The notes below the pieces were generated by a model. It was given only the letters and a program-made list of their open reading frames with translations, did not search any database and was not told the origin of the DNA. Of a stretch of DNA of 64,000 nt, positions 37,601 through 46,739 are shown piece after piece (within the stretch, counting starts at the first letter, position 1; each line of letters begins with the position of its first letter). Source of the DNA: Mactra quadrangularis (taxonomy: Eukaryota; Mollusca; Bivalvia; Venerida; Mactridae); NCBI GenBank assembly GCA_025267735.1, contig CM046294.1, forward strand, positions 34,937,222 to 35,001,221. Reading direction: 5' to 3'. The position numbers and the translations under genes are program-made.

Positions 37601-40600
37601 ATCCAGGTACACTAAATTTTATGTTTCGATACTCTTTGGGTCAAGGGTGTGAACGTTTGGTTCTGAGGCCCCAGGGTCAAGGTCACTGGAAGTCCATATG
37701 GGAAAACTTGTGCCGGTAATAACTCAACCACGGTTGTACCTAGGTTCTCAAAATCTTTGCTTTGGATGGCCCTCCAGTTAAGGATGTGACCTATTCTGAG
37801 AACCCGGGGTCATTGGTCAAGGTCACAGGGACTTCATATGAGATAGAACACAGCATGGACTGCACACGGGCGTATAATGCCCCGCCCAGCGAAGCTCTTG
37901 TTATCAAATGTTACGCCTAAAAACTTAGCTTCATTTACTACAGGGATTTTAGAGCCAGAAATGTAAAGTTATGGATCATTATGATGTTTTCTTAATCGAC
38001 AAAAATGTACACATTGTGTTCTTGACTTGGAAAATTTAAAACCATTTTCTGTTGCCCGCTTTTGAATTTTATCCCAGTTCTGTTGCAATTGACGTACGGT
38101 ACTTCGAATATTTTTAGATCGATAGCAGATCAAAAAATCATCAACATATAATCTGCAATCTGTACCAGGAGTTATAACCTTAACTATATTATTAATTTTT
38201 AGCCCAAAGAGAGTAACTGCCTTGCGGCATGCATTGTTCTTGTTCGTGGCTCTCTGATAACGTTGATCCTACTTTAACTTGAAAAATTCTGTCTGACAAA
38301 AAAACTAGAAATGAACATTGGTAATCTACCGTTTAGACCGGCATCTTTTAGATCTTTGAGAATACCATATTTCCATGTTGTATCGTAAGCTTTCTCAAGA
38401 TCGAAGACAAGAAAGATAATGTGGGAGCCACATTAAAGCCGGATTTCTCTGCATATGGAAACATTGAGAACACGTTTACGTTGTTACAAAAGAAGGTTAT
38501 GTGATAAATTGCTTATCAGAAGGTATACAAAGGGCAATAATGAATCTTGACGGAAAAAAGAGTTTCAGTAACCATATATTAGTATCCTATTGTATCTTAT
38601 CTGAGTATTTTGTTGGTATTTGACTAAGATGGCATAAGACATGAAAACTATCGATGAAAATAATGCAAAACTAATGGTATGAAATTGGTGAGAGAATTTT
38701 GTTAAAATAAAATCTTGTACGGCAAATGGTGAAATTGTCAAAAACAAAATTGCGGGAAAATATGACTGGAAAATGCCAGAATACTTGCTATTGGAGAGAT
38801 CGAAAATATGACTGGAAAATGCCAGTATACTTGCTGAAACTTTAACATAAAAATACAAAGGGAAATAATCAGCATTTAAGCCAGGTAGAGTTGCCGTTAC
38901 TGTCTAATTCTTTCAACAGATGGTATGTAATCATTGTACGAAATTTCATAAACATCTAACCATAAATGGCAGAGAGATCCAACAATTTGAAAACTTTAAC
39001 GCAAAAATAACAAAGGGAAATTATCCATTTTTAAGCCAGGTAGAGTTGCGGTTACTGTCTAAGTCTTTTCAACAGATGGTATGTAATCATTGTATGAAAT
39101 TTCATAAACATCTAACCATAAATGGTAGAGAGATCCAACCATTAGAAAACTTTTACGCAAAAAATAATAAAGGAAAATAATCCATTATTAAGCCAGGTAG
39201 AGTTGCCGTTACTGTCTAATTCTTTTTAACAGATCTTATGTAATCATTGTATGAAATTTCGTAAACATCTAACCAGAAATGGCAGAGATATCCAACAATT
39301 TGAAAACTTTAACGCAAAATTTACAAAGAGAAATAATCCATTTTAAACCAGGTAGAGTTGTGGTTACTGTCTAATTCTTTTTAACAGATCTAATGCAATC
39401 ATTGTATGAAATTTCATAAACATCTAACCATAAATGGCAGAGATATCTAACAATTTGAAAACTTTAACGCAAAAATTTCAAAGGGAAACAATCCATTATT
39501 AAGCCAGGTAGAGTTGTGGTCTTATTTTGTTTATCACATGGTATGTTATCATCGTATGAATTTTCGTAAAGATATGACAATAAATGACAGAAATATATGT
39601 TAAATTAAAACTTTAACGCAGTTGTTAATGACACCAGACACCCGAAATTACAAAGGGCAATAGTCCATAATTAAGCCAGGTAGAGTTGCGGTTACTTTCT
39701 TATTCTGTTGATTACATGGTATGTTATCATTGTATAAAGTTTCGTAGAGATCTGACTTTAAATGGCAGAAATATATGGTACAATTTGAAATTTTAACGCA
39801 ATTGTTAACGATACCGGACGAATGCCCACCCGCCCGTGTTTCGCCAAACTATTAGCCGAATATTTTCGTTGAAAATCCGGCTAAAAATTGAAACTACGTG
39901 TTGTTTATTGACAAAAGCCTCTCTTATAAATGTTTCGAGACGAACTAAATGATCATTTGTACTTAGATGTTTTCGAAAATCAGATTGAAAATTAGTTATA
40001 ATACCGTTTGATTCTAAATAAGTTGGCGACTTGTCATTCAGAAGGAAAAGTTGTACATTATCAATTAATTTTTCTGTAATGCTGCTTTATTATTCGTAGA
40101 TGTACGTCCCTTTATTGGATTATTGGCATTAAATTCGCCAAGTAGAAAGAATGGTCCTGAGAGTTGTTTAGTTAAATTTTCTATGTTTTCAACATAAATA
40201 GATAAGTTTGGAGGAATATATAAGGAGCATTTTGTAATAGGTCTGTACAAAGTTACTTCAACAGCTACAGCTTGCAAATTAGTTTATGACTGAATTTGTC
40301 GTTGAGGGACACAATTTGCAATCGCAATTGTAGAGCCTCCTGATGCTCTCATGGTGTCTGTACATATTTTATTGTAAAGAGCATAGTCCTTTATTGATAT
40401 TTTATATTTTTGGTATTTTGATAATATAGGAAGAATATCGTTGTAATTAGATTTAAGACTACGACAATTCTATTGAAGTATAGTTTGACTCATGGTTCAA
40501 CGAAAAGTAAAAAAAACTTACTTTGGAACCTTAGCAGGACTGCGAGCCGAAGCTCGGGGAACCCATGTTCTCCTCCTCCATCGACTCGATGTCATTCATA

Positions 40601-43600
40601 AGAGAGTCGAATCGACTGGAGGACGGGACAGGGTCCCTCTCCGTTTTCCTGACCCTGTCGGTCAGGAAAATCTTCTTTTAGGGTAATTGCCTTTAAACCA
40701 CCCGCTCAGGAGACGGAGAAGCCTGTGAGACCCGCCTCTGAGATACAGATGAGGTACGTGGAGATGTTGATGTCTTTGAACTTGTACTTGCTTTAGACGT
40801 ATTACGTGAAAGAATAGGAGACGGTTTTTGTACTGGAATAATTTCCAGAAGAGGACACTTTAAGTTGACCTGCACTGCAGAATCAACCATCTCAACTGGT
40901 TTAATCTTGGAAACCTGACTTTCTACAAGCTTGCGAGCATCAGGGAAAGATAAACTATGTGTATATTCAACACGGAGAACTTCTTTTTCCGTCTTCCAGA
41001 CAGAGCAAGAACGGGAGGTTGCAAAATGATTACCCCCACAATTTGAACATTTGACATCAAGAGTACAGTTTTCAAGCGAACCAGCATGAGAAGTACTACA
41101 TTTACGACATATATTCTCTCTAGTGCATCTAGATTCATGATGCCCGTATTTAAAACATTTGTAACATTTCATATGATTGGGTAGGAACATTTCAACTCGG
41201 ACGTTGAAACCCGAAGTGAAGATGGAAGAATGGGGTTGTCAAAAGTCAGAATGTAAGTGTGTGTAGGTACACGTTTACCGTCTCTAGTGGTTAATATTCG
41301 TTTTGCGTTCGATACACTTTGAGATGTCAGCTCTTGTACAATGTCTGCCTCTGACATGTATGTTAGGTCAGGGCAGCGAATAACGCCTTTACAAGAATTC
41401 AGCGTTTTGAGAACTGTACAAAACGCTGGGATACCATAAAAGGACTTGAGCTTCATCAGATTTTCGGCTTGTTACCTTCTACTAACCTCAATCAAGAGTT
41501 CGCCATTGCGAAGCTTCTTGACCGATTTTGGTGTACCTATTACAGATGATATTGTCTTTTCAATAATGAAAGGATTTAGTACGGACAATTTTTCATCCTC
41601 CATCGCTTCTAGTATGAGGAAGTGTGAAAAGGAAGAATGGCTTGTTTTTTTCATTAGAAATGTTATTTGGTGGTTCCTCAGAAGTTTACGTTTTTAGAAG
41701 TAGTTAAAGAATCCATGTTTGAGTTAATAATGATTCATCACTCAGGTTCCCCAGCCACCTCGGACTCCAACAAGAGGAAGTGCAATGGAGGCGAGTATCC
41801 AGCCCCGAAACTTTGTTTATGAATGATATGTACATATTCAAGTCCAGATAATAAAATATATGTTTTGTTCTGTTTACAAATTATTTATTGTCCGTTTTTT
41901 GTGTGCAAAATCTGGAAAACTAATTTATTGGCCAATTTACACTGTAAAATCTGTATGTACAATTATAAGGTTTGCAATCCTTTCATTATTTGGAAGAAAA
42001 AGTGTTACTGTGCTATTTATGTTATGAGTAATGGCATATTAACGTTAATTTAGTAGATAACTCGCTCGCATATGTTTATTAAATTGTTTGTAATACTCAT
42101 AATATGATAATACTAATAATATAACTATAATAGTTGGATGAAGATGATCACTTGAAATATGGCTTGTCTTTTTTATATAAAAATAGTAACACATAAAGGC
42201 ATCTATCTGAAACTTCTGATTCTGGTTGGTGGTTTATGAAGAATGTCTTTTATTTGAAAACGCGTTTCATTCTTTGGTGACAGTAAGCTAAACTAATCAG
42301 CTTTCCTGGAGACTGTTAACTTGTAACTACTTAATGTATAGAAAGTTGTATTATTGAAATTACAGTAAAATTGTGTTATAAGGACAGCATTGGGTATTGC
42401 GAAATCATGCAATGTTTATAACTTTGAAGTCCCAAATGTTGAGTTTGAGAGCAAAATGTTCCCATATTGAGAATATTAAGACCATTAATTATGAAAGTAG
42501 TGGAGTTATTAATTTACATTTAAAATTTACACAGAAGAGTGTGACCTGCTGCAAATCGAATCCGGATGGTTCTGAGTACATCTAACTAAAAGTAATCAAA
42601 TTATTGAAATACAGAACAACTTTCGTGCACATTGAAACCTAACAAATCGGTACTAATGATTACTCCTTAGACATTAGACTCAAGTACGAATCGAATAGTG
42701 CAAAAACTGCAACGAAATGTTTATTCTACCCTGTATTACTTGCAAATATTATAAAGATTTTTTTTCCTCTTCTTGCCATACAAAATCTTGAAGTACAGTT
42801 TTACCCTGTACACTTTGCATACAATTTTCGTTGGTTCATTAGTATATTTAAATATGATAAATATGGTACAATTTTGTACAACAACTTTAACTTCAAGTAA
42901 TACAATGAATGATCGCAGTATCATTACATTCTCCTATCAGCACAAGGTCACGTGATGTGGCCCCTGTAAGAGATGCTTGTAGTATCCAGTAGGTCAATTG
43001 CAGGTTAGTTCCAGTAGAGTACAGACGTGACATATTATAAGTGATTTTGTGGTACTTTTATTCGAAATTATTGGACTTAAGACATTGTGTTTCTAAAACA
43101 TTAAGGACTACAACATTTAATGAAAACTTTGCAATAAAAAGAATAGAATATCAAGATAGAATTATGAAGAGAAAAATTTAAGATTTTAAGACAGAGATAG
43201 TGACACTATTAGCATGGCGCAGGAAGGTATCATGAAAAGACTGCGATCGGAATTCAGTTTGGAAAAAATGGAGGGGGACAGTAAGTCCTCCCAGACTATA
43301 ACTAGAAGCGATAAGTATTATATTTCAAAGTCCACTTTCACAGCTTCTATAGATGATACCAGAGAGTCTGACACTAGTGGTAGACCACTAAGCCCTACAT
43401 GTACAGTTAATAACCCTGCAAACATAGAATTGTCAACAATCATGACTTTTCAAAGGCAACAGGCTGATATGCTAAAAAACTTGGTTTCTGAATTTGCATC
43501 AATTAAACAGACAATTGTGCCAGATTAATGGGAATATGGCGGATGATGCCAGTGAAAATGAAGAGCATGGTGGAATTTCCCCAGAAAGTTACTCTGCTGA

Positions 43601-44887
43601 CCGGTTAGAAAGTGACCCGATTCAATGTCAAAAAGGGTGAAGAAAACAGTAAGTGCATTTTGGGACAGTGAGCAGCCTCGCTTTCACTATCAGAGGTGAA
43701 AGCGTTATCAGTGTCTGGTATAATGTCGAAATTTGTCCAAAAACTAATGGTAACAAGCCTAGACGAGGGCAAAAAAGCCGGGTTAGTTAAAATACACCAG
43801 ACACCGGAGAATACAACATCTCTAAACACCGCAAAAGTCAATTCCGAAATATGGAGGGTGTTATCTGCAGAAACAAGATCATAAGACATAAAACTCTGGA
43901 AAATACATTCAATTTTTTAGAGCATCTGTTCCTGTGCTGAGGGCTAACAATCTCTTAGTTAAATCCCAACAAAACACAGAGCCGGCGAATATATGAGCGT
44001 GTGTAGTAAAGTTAGATAGATAGAATAAAGAGGAAGTTGTAACTCTATTAGTGGACAATCTGGCATTTACCTCGTCAGCCAGAAATGACATGAACTCCAG
44101 AAGAAGAGATCAAATGCAAAAAGAATTGAGTCAGGATTATGCATCCCTTTATTCTCATCATTATCCTGTCTGGTGACAACATCACAGACCATCTGAAAAA
44201 TATTTCAGATACAAACAAAGTTGAGCAGCAAATGAAACAAAACAGGCACAGTACGATCAATCAGTTGTTTTTTTTATTTTTCAATTAAACAGCTACAGAC
44301 ACTATCAATATATTTATCATTTTATTGCTCTTACTTCATTAACTTTTCAACATGTAATGTAACTCTTTGATTTGCTGTGGTTATTTTCAAAAGATTAGTA
44401 TAACAGTAGATTGATCTCTATTTATACTGTTTGGTGTATTAACGAGATTTGACAACGCCCCTCCCACACGCTTAGCAAAATAAGGACACACTTGTCACTG
44501 ATCAGTGAAACAATGACGAGTCAGATGACAGAACTACTTTATCGCCTAGAAATTGATTGCGTAGTAAATCAGCGACACGTGTATCACTCCGCGGGTTAAA
44601 CTGGTCGGGCATTTTCGTCGTTAGTTTTCAATTTGTGGTATAACTTAAGCCTTTTGGTTTTAAAAAAGACAATCAATACATACCAAATGTAAATTACCAT
44701 AGAACCAATGTCTATCAGTTGGTCCTGGAGTATCTTTGAACCATTGTCGTAATTTTTTAACGCATGATATGAACACTAAAACCTTATATAACACAAATGT
44801 TACTACAACTACTAATATACTTGATAGTGGAAATGATTTTATATATTTCCACCAACTCCATGATTCAGATGATGTATTTAAATCCAT
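22575..44887 (-). CDS. CYP4: Cytochrome P450 family 4-like monooxygenase (complete, 11 exons)
   Basis: Heme-thiolate monooxygenase, expected in the ER membrane; family 4 enzymes typically omega-hydroxylate fatty acids or eicosanoids. Exons: 44684-44887, 33626-33773, 33120-33301, 30539-30663, 29425-29487, 28406-28529, 26794-26929, 25798-25927, 23508-23786, 23005-23070, 22575-22683. All ten introns are GT-AG, phases agree, and the total is 1566 nt (521 residues), normal for the family. Seen: hydrophobic anchor (about residues 18-40) with PGP hinge, WxxxR C-helix (ARWSRSRK), I-helix EGHDTT with Glu327 (the family 4 heme-linking Glu) and Asp330/Thr331, ExxR at 386-389, PERF, and heme loop FSAGPRNCIG with Cys466. 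No stop or frameshift was found. The substrate and subfamily cannot be read from sequence. The introns are packed with transposons. Confidence 0.95.
23005..23070 (-). CDS. CYP4: CYP4 exon 10: heme-ligand cysteine
   Basis: Residues 464-486. [20 protein letters not shown] gives the proximal heme ligand Cys466 and the L-helix. Acceptor TTTTAG, donor GTAAGT. Confidence 0.95.
23508..23786 (-). CDS. CYP4: CYP4 exon 9: ExxR, PERF and start of the heme loop
   Basis: Residues 371-464. Contains [20 protein letters not shown] (K-helix ExxR), [10 protein letters not shown] and YVPFSAGP. It is the longest exon, at 279 nt. The heme loop is split across the exon 9/10 boundary. Confidence 0.96.
23930..24086 (-). 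repeat. tRNA-derived SINE in CYP4 intron 8
   Basis: The minus strand shows a tRNA-like head (GCTGTGGTCCAGTGGTAGGA A box, GGTTCAAACTC B box), then CATTGAGCAAGAAATTTACTT and CCACTTCACCCAG, the kind of body seen in V/Deu-type animal SINEs. Confidence 0.6.
24907..25775. repeat. 48-bp tandem array in CYP4 intron 8
   Basis: About 18 copies of a unit with AAGTATGGTATCAACTGTCA and AGCTCTATTAGAAGGTGTAT. Two subtypes alternate (AGAAGAGGTATAATTTTC and AGAAGGTGTATATTTTAC). The last copy decays within about 20 nt of the exon 8 donor at 25797. Confidence 0.93.
25798..25927 (-). CDS. CYP4: CYP4 exon 8: I-helix
   Basis: Residues 328-371. Begins [20 protein letters not shown], the oxygen-activation groove. 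A 48-bp tandem array starts about 20 nt downstream of its donor GTATGT. Confidence 0.95.
26207..26253 (-). ncRNA. Hammerhead-like ribozyme core, left arm
   Basis: Mirror copy on the minus strand: CTGATGA, GGCC-TAT-GGCC, GAAAC. It differs from the right-arm core by one loop base and one flanking base. Confidence 0.4.
26352..26398 (+). ncRNA. Hammerhead-like ribozyme core, right arm
   Basis: CTGATGA, a GGCC-TAA-GGCC hairpin, then GAAAC, in hammerhead order. Flanking TTTATTA and TAATAAA can pair as stem I, and ACGT after GAA could give a minimal stem III. Against it: the first stem II pair would be A-C, and stem III is tiny, so activity might need dimers. Sequence-pattern call only. Confidence 0.4.
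26794..26929 (-). CDS. CYP4: CYP4 exon 7: H-helix to start of I-helix
   Basis: Residues 283-328. Contains [20 protein letters not shown] and ends [10 protein letters not shown]. Its last full codon is the conserved I-helix Glu (Glu327) that links covalently to heme in many family 4 enzymes. Confidence 0.94.
28406..28529 (-). CDS. CYP4: CYP4 exon 6
   Basis: Residues 241-282. Covers the F-G region, with [19 protein letters not shown] and [15 protein letters not shown]. Phase 0 at its end, donor GTATGT. Confidence 0.93.
28927..29364. mobile_element. TA-flanked inverted-repeat element in CYP4 intron 5
   Basis: TAGTGCGTACAATTTGACCC faces its partner ending ...GTCCGCACTA; about 33 bp of inverted repeat with about 5 mismatches, TA on both sides. 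No ORF. It is a MITE of mariner style. Confidence 0.7.
29425..29487 (-). CDS. CYP4: CYP4 exon 5
   Basis: Residues 220-241. Encodes [20 protein letters not shown], the F-helix region in family 4. The exon is short (63 nt), with acceptor TTCAG and donor GTAAGT. Confidence 0.92.
29690..29716. repeat. (TA)n microsatellite
   Basis: Pure TA run directly before the Helitron start. Similar runs lie at 51487-51500 and 51543-51588. Confidence 0.9.
29720..30290 (+). mobile_element. Nonautonomous Helitron, short copy, CYP4 intron 4
   Basis: Starts TCTGTACTATTAAATTTGCG after host A and ends CATCTAG before host T. A hairpin (AGCCCGTGC TT GCACGGGCT) lies 7 nt before the CTAG end. TC start, hairpin plus CTRR end, and A^T insertion with no duplication are the Helitron hallmarks. 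It lacks about 300 bp present in the copy at 47123. Confidence 0.85.
30539..30663 (-). CDS. CYP4: CYP4 exon 4
   Basis: Residues 179-220. Contains [19 protein letters not shown] and ends in DCQKLG. A donor-like GTAAGT inside it (near 30604-30609) is read through in frame as Val-Ser and would remove a conserved block if used. Confidence 0.93.
30766..31831. mobile_element. hAT-like nonautonomous element with perfect 8-bp target duplication, CYP4 intron 3
   Basis: Starts TAGGGATGGATACCG and ends GGTATACATCCCTA. CTGATAAC is repeated at 30758-30765 and 31832-31839. Subterminal GATACCGGTACC/CGATACCGATACTGG words repeat inward. No transposase ORF in 1066 bp. Confidence 0.88.
31930..32605. repeat. 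Duplicated segment, copy A (CYP4 intron 3)
   Basis: Closely similar to 42575-42930 plus 44287-44655 in intron 1, in the same orientation (shared: TTCCTCTTCTTGCCATACAA, CACTGATCAGTGAAACAA, AATTGTGGTATAACTTAAGCC-type end). Copy A is uninterrupted and shows the empty site. Either a dispersed repeat or a within-gene duplication. Confidence 0.8.
33120..33301 (-). CDS. CYP4: CYP4 exon 3: B-C helix region
   Basis: Residues 118-178. Contains [14 protein letters not shown] and the C-helix [13 protein letters not shown], the typical CYP4 heme-propionate contact region. The exon ends EKLM before GTAGGT; a second GT four bases later would break the phase. Confidence 0.94.
33626..33773 (-). CDS. CYP4: CYP4 exon 2
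   Basis: Residues 69-118 (last codon split). It starts FPKTPAGR after a TACAG acceptor and covers the A-helix and beta-1 region. Donor GTAGGT; phase 1 out. Confidence 0.92.
35454..36272. mobile_element. TTAA-flanked inverted-repeat element (intact copy)
   Basis: Ends GGGTTTATC / GATACACCC, TTAA on both sides (35450-35453, 36273-36276), with inverted arms of several hundred bases (CCTTCCGAACGTCAGTCCAA and its complement). TTAA targets are used by piggyBac- and Kolobok-type transposases. No ORF. It sits inside the LINE, and a second, interrupted copy is at 60135-63577. Confidence 0.85.
36500..37905 (+). repeat. Dispersed tandem repeat (GTCCGGACAATAACTCAAC family), long copy inside the LINE
   Basis: Begins with a (GTCC)n run at 36537, then about ten units of 110-120 bp with TGTACCTAGGTTCACCAAAT, TATGTGAGAGTAGCCCATGT and GGGTCAAAGGTCAAGGTCAC, and ends GGCGTATAATGCCCCGCCCA...CTTGTT. 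It separates LINE RT text GVTFD from HLKSLKTK. Inverse orientation to 17410-17960. Confidence 0.85.
38427..39888. mobile_element. Insertion with six ~156-bp tandem units inside LINE RT
   Basis: Units marked by CCAGGTAGAGTTG at 38881, 39036, 39193, 39348, 39504 and 39676. The ends AGCCGGATTT and AAAATCCGGCT are inverted, suggesting a terminal-repeat element. It splits RT text HVVSIF from [11 protein letters not shown]. Cargo: none seen. Confidence 0.75.
40693..41654 (-). pseudogene. LINE ORF1, gag-like with CCHC knuckles
   Basis: Three frame pieces (41654-41472, 41456-41169, 41190-40693). The last has [14 protein letters not shown] (C-x2-C-x4-H-x4-C), [15 protein letters not shown] and [15 protein letters not shown], then a Ser/Pro-rich tail. 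The knuckles would bind the element's own RNA. It is broken by frameshifts. Confidence 0.8.
42575..42930. repeat. Duplicated segment, copy B left half (CYP4 intron 1)
   Basis: Matches the first part of copy A at 31930-32230, up to TCATTACATT. The match resumes at 44287. Confidence 0.8.
42931..44286 (+). mobile_element. Retroelement fragment inserted into copy B
   Basis: About 1356 bp absent from copy A. It has gag-like text in several frames: a first ORF at 43214-43528, then [17 protein letters not shown] text near 43840-43880, and [16 protein letters not shown] near 44190-44240. The layout recalls DIRS-like gag proteins (inference). No RT remains and no clear target duplication was found. 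Confidence 0.5.
43214..43528 (+). pseudogene. Gag-like ORF fragment
   Basis: 104 residues: basic, Ser/Thr-rich start ([20 protein letters not shown]) and an amphipathic end ([20 protein letters not shown]) that could form a short coiled coil. Stop at 43526; related text continues in other frames downstream. Weak family assignment. Confidence 0.4.
44287..44655. repeat. Duplicated segment, copy B right half
   Basis: Starts AAACAGCTACAGACAC and matches copy A from 32225 to 32600. It ends 29 nt from the exon 1 donor of CYP4 (44683), so the intron start itself may derive from this repeat. Confidence 0.8.
44684..44887 (-). CDS. CYP4: CYP4 exon 1: membrane anchor
   Basis: Residues 1-68. The ATG is at 44887, followed by a polar start, a hydrophobic run (about residues 18-40) and the PGP hinge, ending at GNLHL. 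The donor is GTATGT. No in-frame ATG was seen upstream; noncoding 5' exons are possible. Confidence 0.92.
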
Positions 44888-44918
44888 TATATCTTTGTAT
44901 ATTAAAGAATAACTGTGA

Positions 44919-44924
44919 TTTATA
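44919..44924 (-). promoter_or_regulatory. TATAAA upstream of CYP4 ATG
   Basis: TATAAA lies about 32-37 nt before the start codon. That spacing would leave almost no 5' UTR, so it may be chance, or the real promoter may lie upstream of a noncoding exon. Confidence 0.2.
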
Positions 44925-45344
44925 CCTCAGATTATGAGGCGTTTCGCACCCAAATATTAACTAGTTGTCCAAGTTTATTTGCTAGGGTTAAATGACAAAC
45001 CAACTCAGACTGGTCATATTGTACAAAAAAATACCCTGATAAAAGTGACCATGTACAAGTTTATGTTTACAATAATACCAAATCATGTGACAGTTTTATT
45101 TACATAGAGTCAAATTATCAATATATAATCATACATGTTAATTGATAAAACTTGATACAATATGTCCTATATAAATGTACTTGATATATAGGATTGTGCA
45201 ACTTTTGTTCTTTTATTGATAAAGAGTTTTTTTTTAATTTTCATCTGTCCTTCATGATACACGCTTCAGACTGGCCTTCATTTCCAGATTTAATAGATCT
45301 AGACCTAATATGCGCATACTAATATTACTTTTAAACGAAACATA

Positions 45345-46375
45345 CTAATATTTTTGACATTCGACAAGGTACAAGACAAAGGTGGAAAAAGTTCACCTTT
45401 CATGTATTTACTGTTTATAAATGGTCTTATACGAGAGTTAGAAGAAAGTGGTTTTGGAATGTGTTTTTATAATTTTAAGGATGTCAGTGGCGGATGATAT
45501 GGTTCTTGTATCATTGTCTAAATTGGGCATGGATGAAATGTTAAATATTTGTTACAACTACTCATGTAAATGGAGATACCTTTATAATGTTGAAAAATGT
45601 GCTCTTGTCAATTTTAATAGTTGAGCAACTAGTTCCACTGTTGAGTTCTCACTTGGTGATAAACCTATCAATGAGTCAAAAAATCTATTTACATCTTGGA
45701 GTTAATATTGATCAACATCTATCTTCGTCACAATCAATGAAAGATACTAGCATCAAACTCCGAGGAACTTTTCTTAACATTATTAACAGTGGAATGCATC
45801 CAACGTCAATTTCACCTTTAACCTTGAAATCTATCTATGAAAGTGTTGTTATACCTAAAGCTTTATATGGATGTTAATTGTGATTATTTTACTCAAAACA
45901 GGATATCATTATGTTAGAAAAGGCTCATAGATTCTGTATTAAACTAATTCAGTCACTTCAACGAAATACAGACACTACATTGGCTCTTTCCTTATTGAAT
46001 TTTGTATCAATTGAGGTAATGAATAATATAAAAAATCTGAAATATTTTGGTCAACTGTATAGACTTCCCTGGTTTTATCAGGCTAAAGAAATATTTATTC
46101 ATAGACTTATACGATTTGTTAATAGTGATCATCAAACGAGAGGATTTGTACCTGATGTCTTCAGATTATTCCACAAGTATGAACTTGAATCCATTTTTCT
46201 GGCTATCTAGACAGTGGTTGGTTTCCATCTAAGTCTCAATGGAAGAACATTTTAAATATGAAGGTTTTTAAAAGTAAAGCATCAATCTTGAGGTATAAAC
46301 TCTCGACCAGTATAAAGGATTCTCTGTTAACAAATATAGTTATGGATGACAATTGTACGGTGGCATTGAGGTGAC
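45345..46375 (+). pseudogene. LINE reverse transcriptase C-terminal fragment
   Basis: Plus-strand text with GGKSSPFMYLLFINGLIREL (RT domain B region), VADDMVLVSLSKLGMDEM (catalytic ADD), NVEKCALVNF, then SIYESVVIPKALYGC, MLEKAHRFCIKLIQSLQRNT and DVFRLFHKYELESIFL. Several stops and frameshifts. A truncated CR1/jockey-like copy about 0.5 kb upstream of CYP4, in the opposite orientation. Confidence 0.8.
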
Positions 46376-46396
46376 ATGGAAATATATTTTATTTTT

Positions 46397-46496
46397 TACG
46401 TGGCCACGTAAAAGCTTTACGTGGCCACGCAGTAGCTATTACGTGGCCACGTAATAGCTTTACGTGACCACGCAGTAGCTATTACGTGCGCACGTA
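46397..46496. repeat. Five TACGTGGCCACGTA-type palindromes, 21-22 bp apart
   Basis: Palindromes start at 46397, 46418, 46440, 46461 and 46483, separated by AAAGCTT/GTAGCTAT linkers. Up to ten CGTG half-sites lie within 100 bp, about 1.5 kb upstream of CYP4 exon 1. RCGTG is the hypoxia-response core; a regulatory role is speculation. Confidence 0.85.
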
Positions 46497-46739
46497 ATAG
46501 CGTTTCACAATAGTAATAGATAAATTACATTACTGATCAACTGTGCCAAGTAGTTTTCTTTCAATGCGTATATACGTACGTTTTGAGTTTCTGTTGTATC
46601 CGAAGTATAGGTGTTTCGTCCCACCACCCATTCGTTCGTAAAGCATAGCTGCTTAATCATCAGCTGTGCAAAATTGTGCCAGTTATTAAAATCCAACAAG
46701 GTTGTAAAAACATATCAGTTTTTACCAAGACTATAAAAA

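Larger units (their letters stand above)
34316..40490 (-). pseudogene. LINE ORF2: endonuclease, RT, RNase H, interrupted
   Basis: Endonuclease text at 40277-40065 ([22 protein letters not shown]); RT start at 40060-39890 ([20 protein letters not shown]), continuing after an insertion at 38425 ([19 protein letters not shown]) to the catalytic YVDDF near 38150 and [20 protein letters not shown]. Further pieces at 36495-36280 ([20 protein letters not shown]) and 35450-35250, RNase H near 35000, and a tail with [17 protein letters not shown] at 34567-34316. Stops and frameshifts make it inactive. Confidence 0.82.
34200..41815 (-). mobile_element. Decayed non-LTR retrotransposon (LINE with RNase H) in CYP4 intron 1
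   Basis: On the minus strand the order is gag-like ORF1 with zinc knuckles (41654-40693), endonuclease, reverse transcriptase, RNase H ([29 protein letters not shown] around 34900-35100) and a C-terminal tail. That order fits the I/Jockey group. It is split by three insertions (38427-39888, 36500-37905, 35454-36272) and many frameshifts. Orientation is the same as the host gene. Confidence 0.85.

Noticed and set aside
40492..40686. 64-codon plus-strand ORF
   Set aside because: It is antisense to the LINE ORF1/ORF2 junction and has no domain.
45587..46210. Host gene with two ORFs
   Set aside because: The text is LINE reverse transcriptase C-terminus with stops between pieces.
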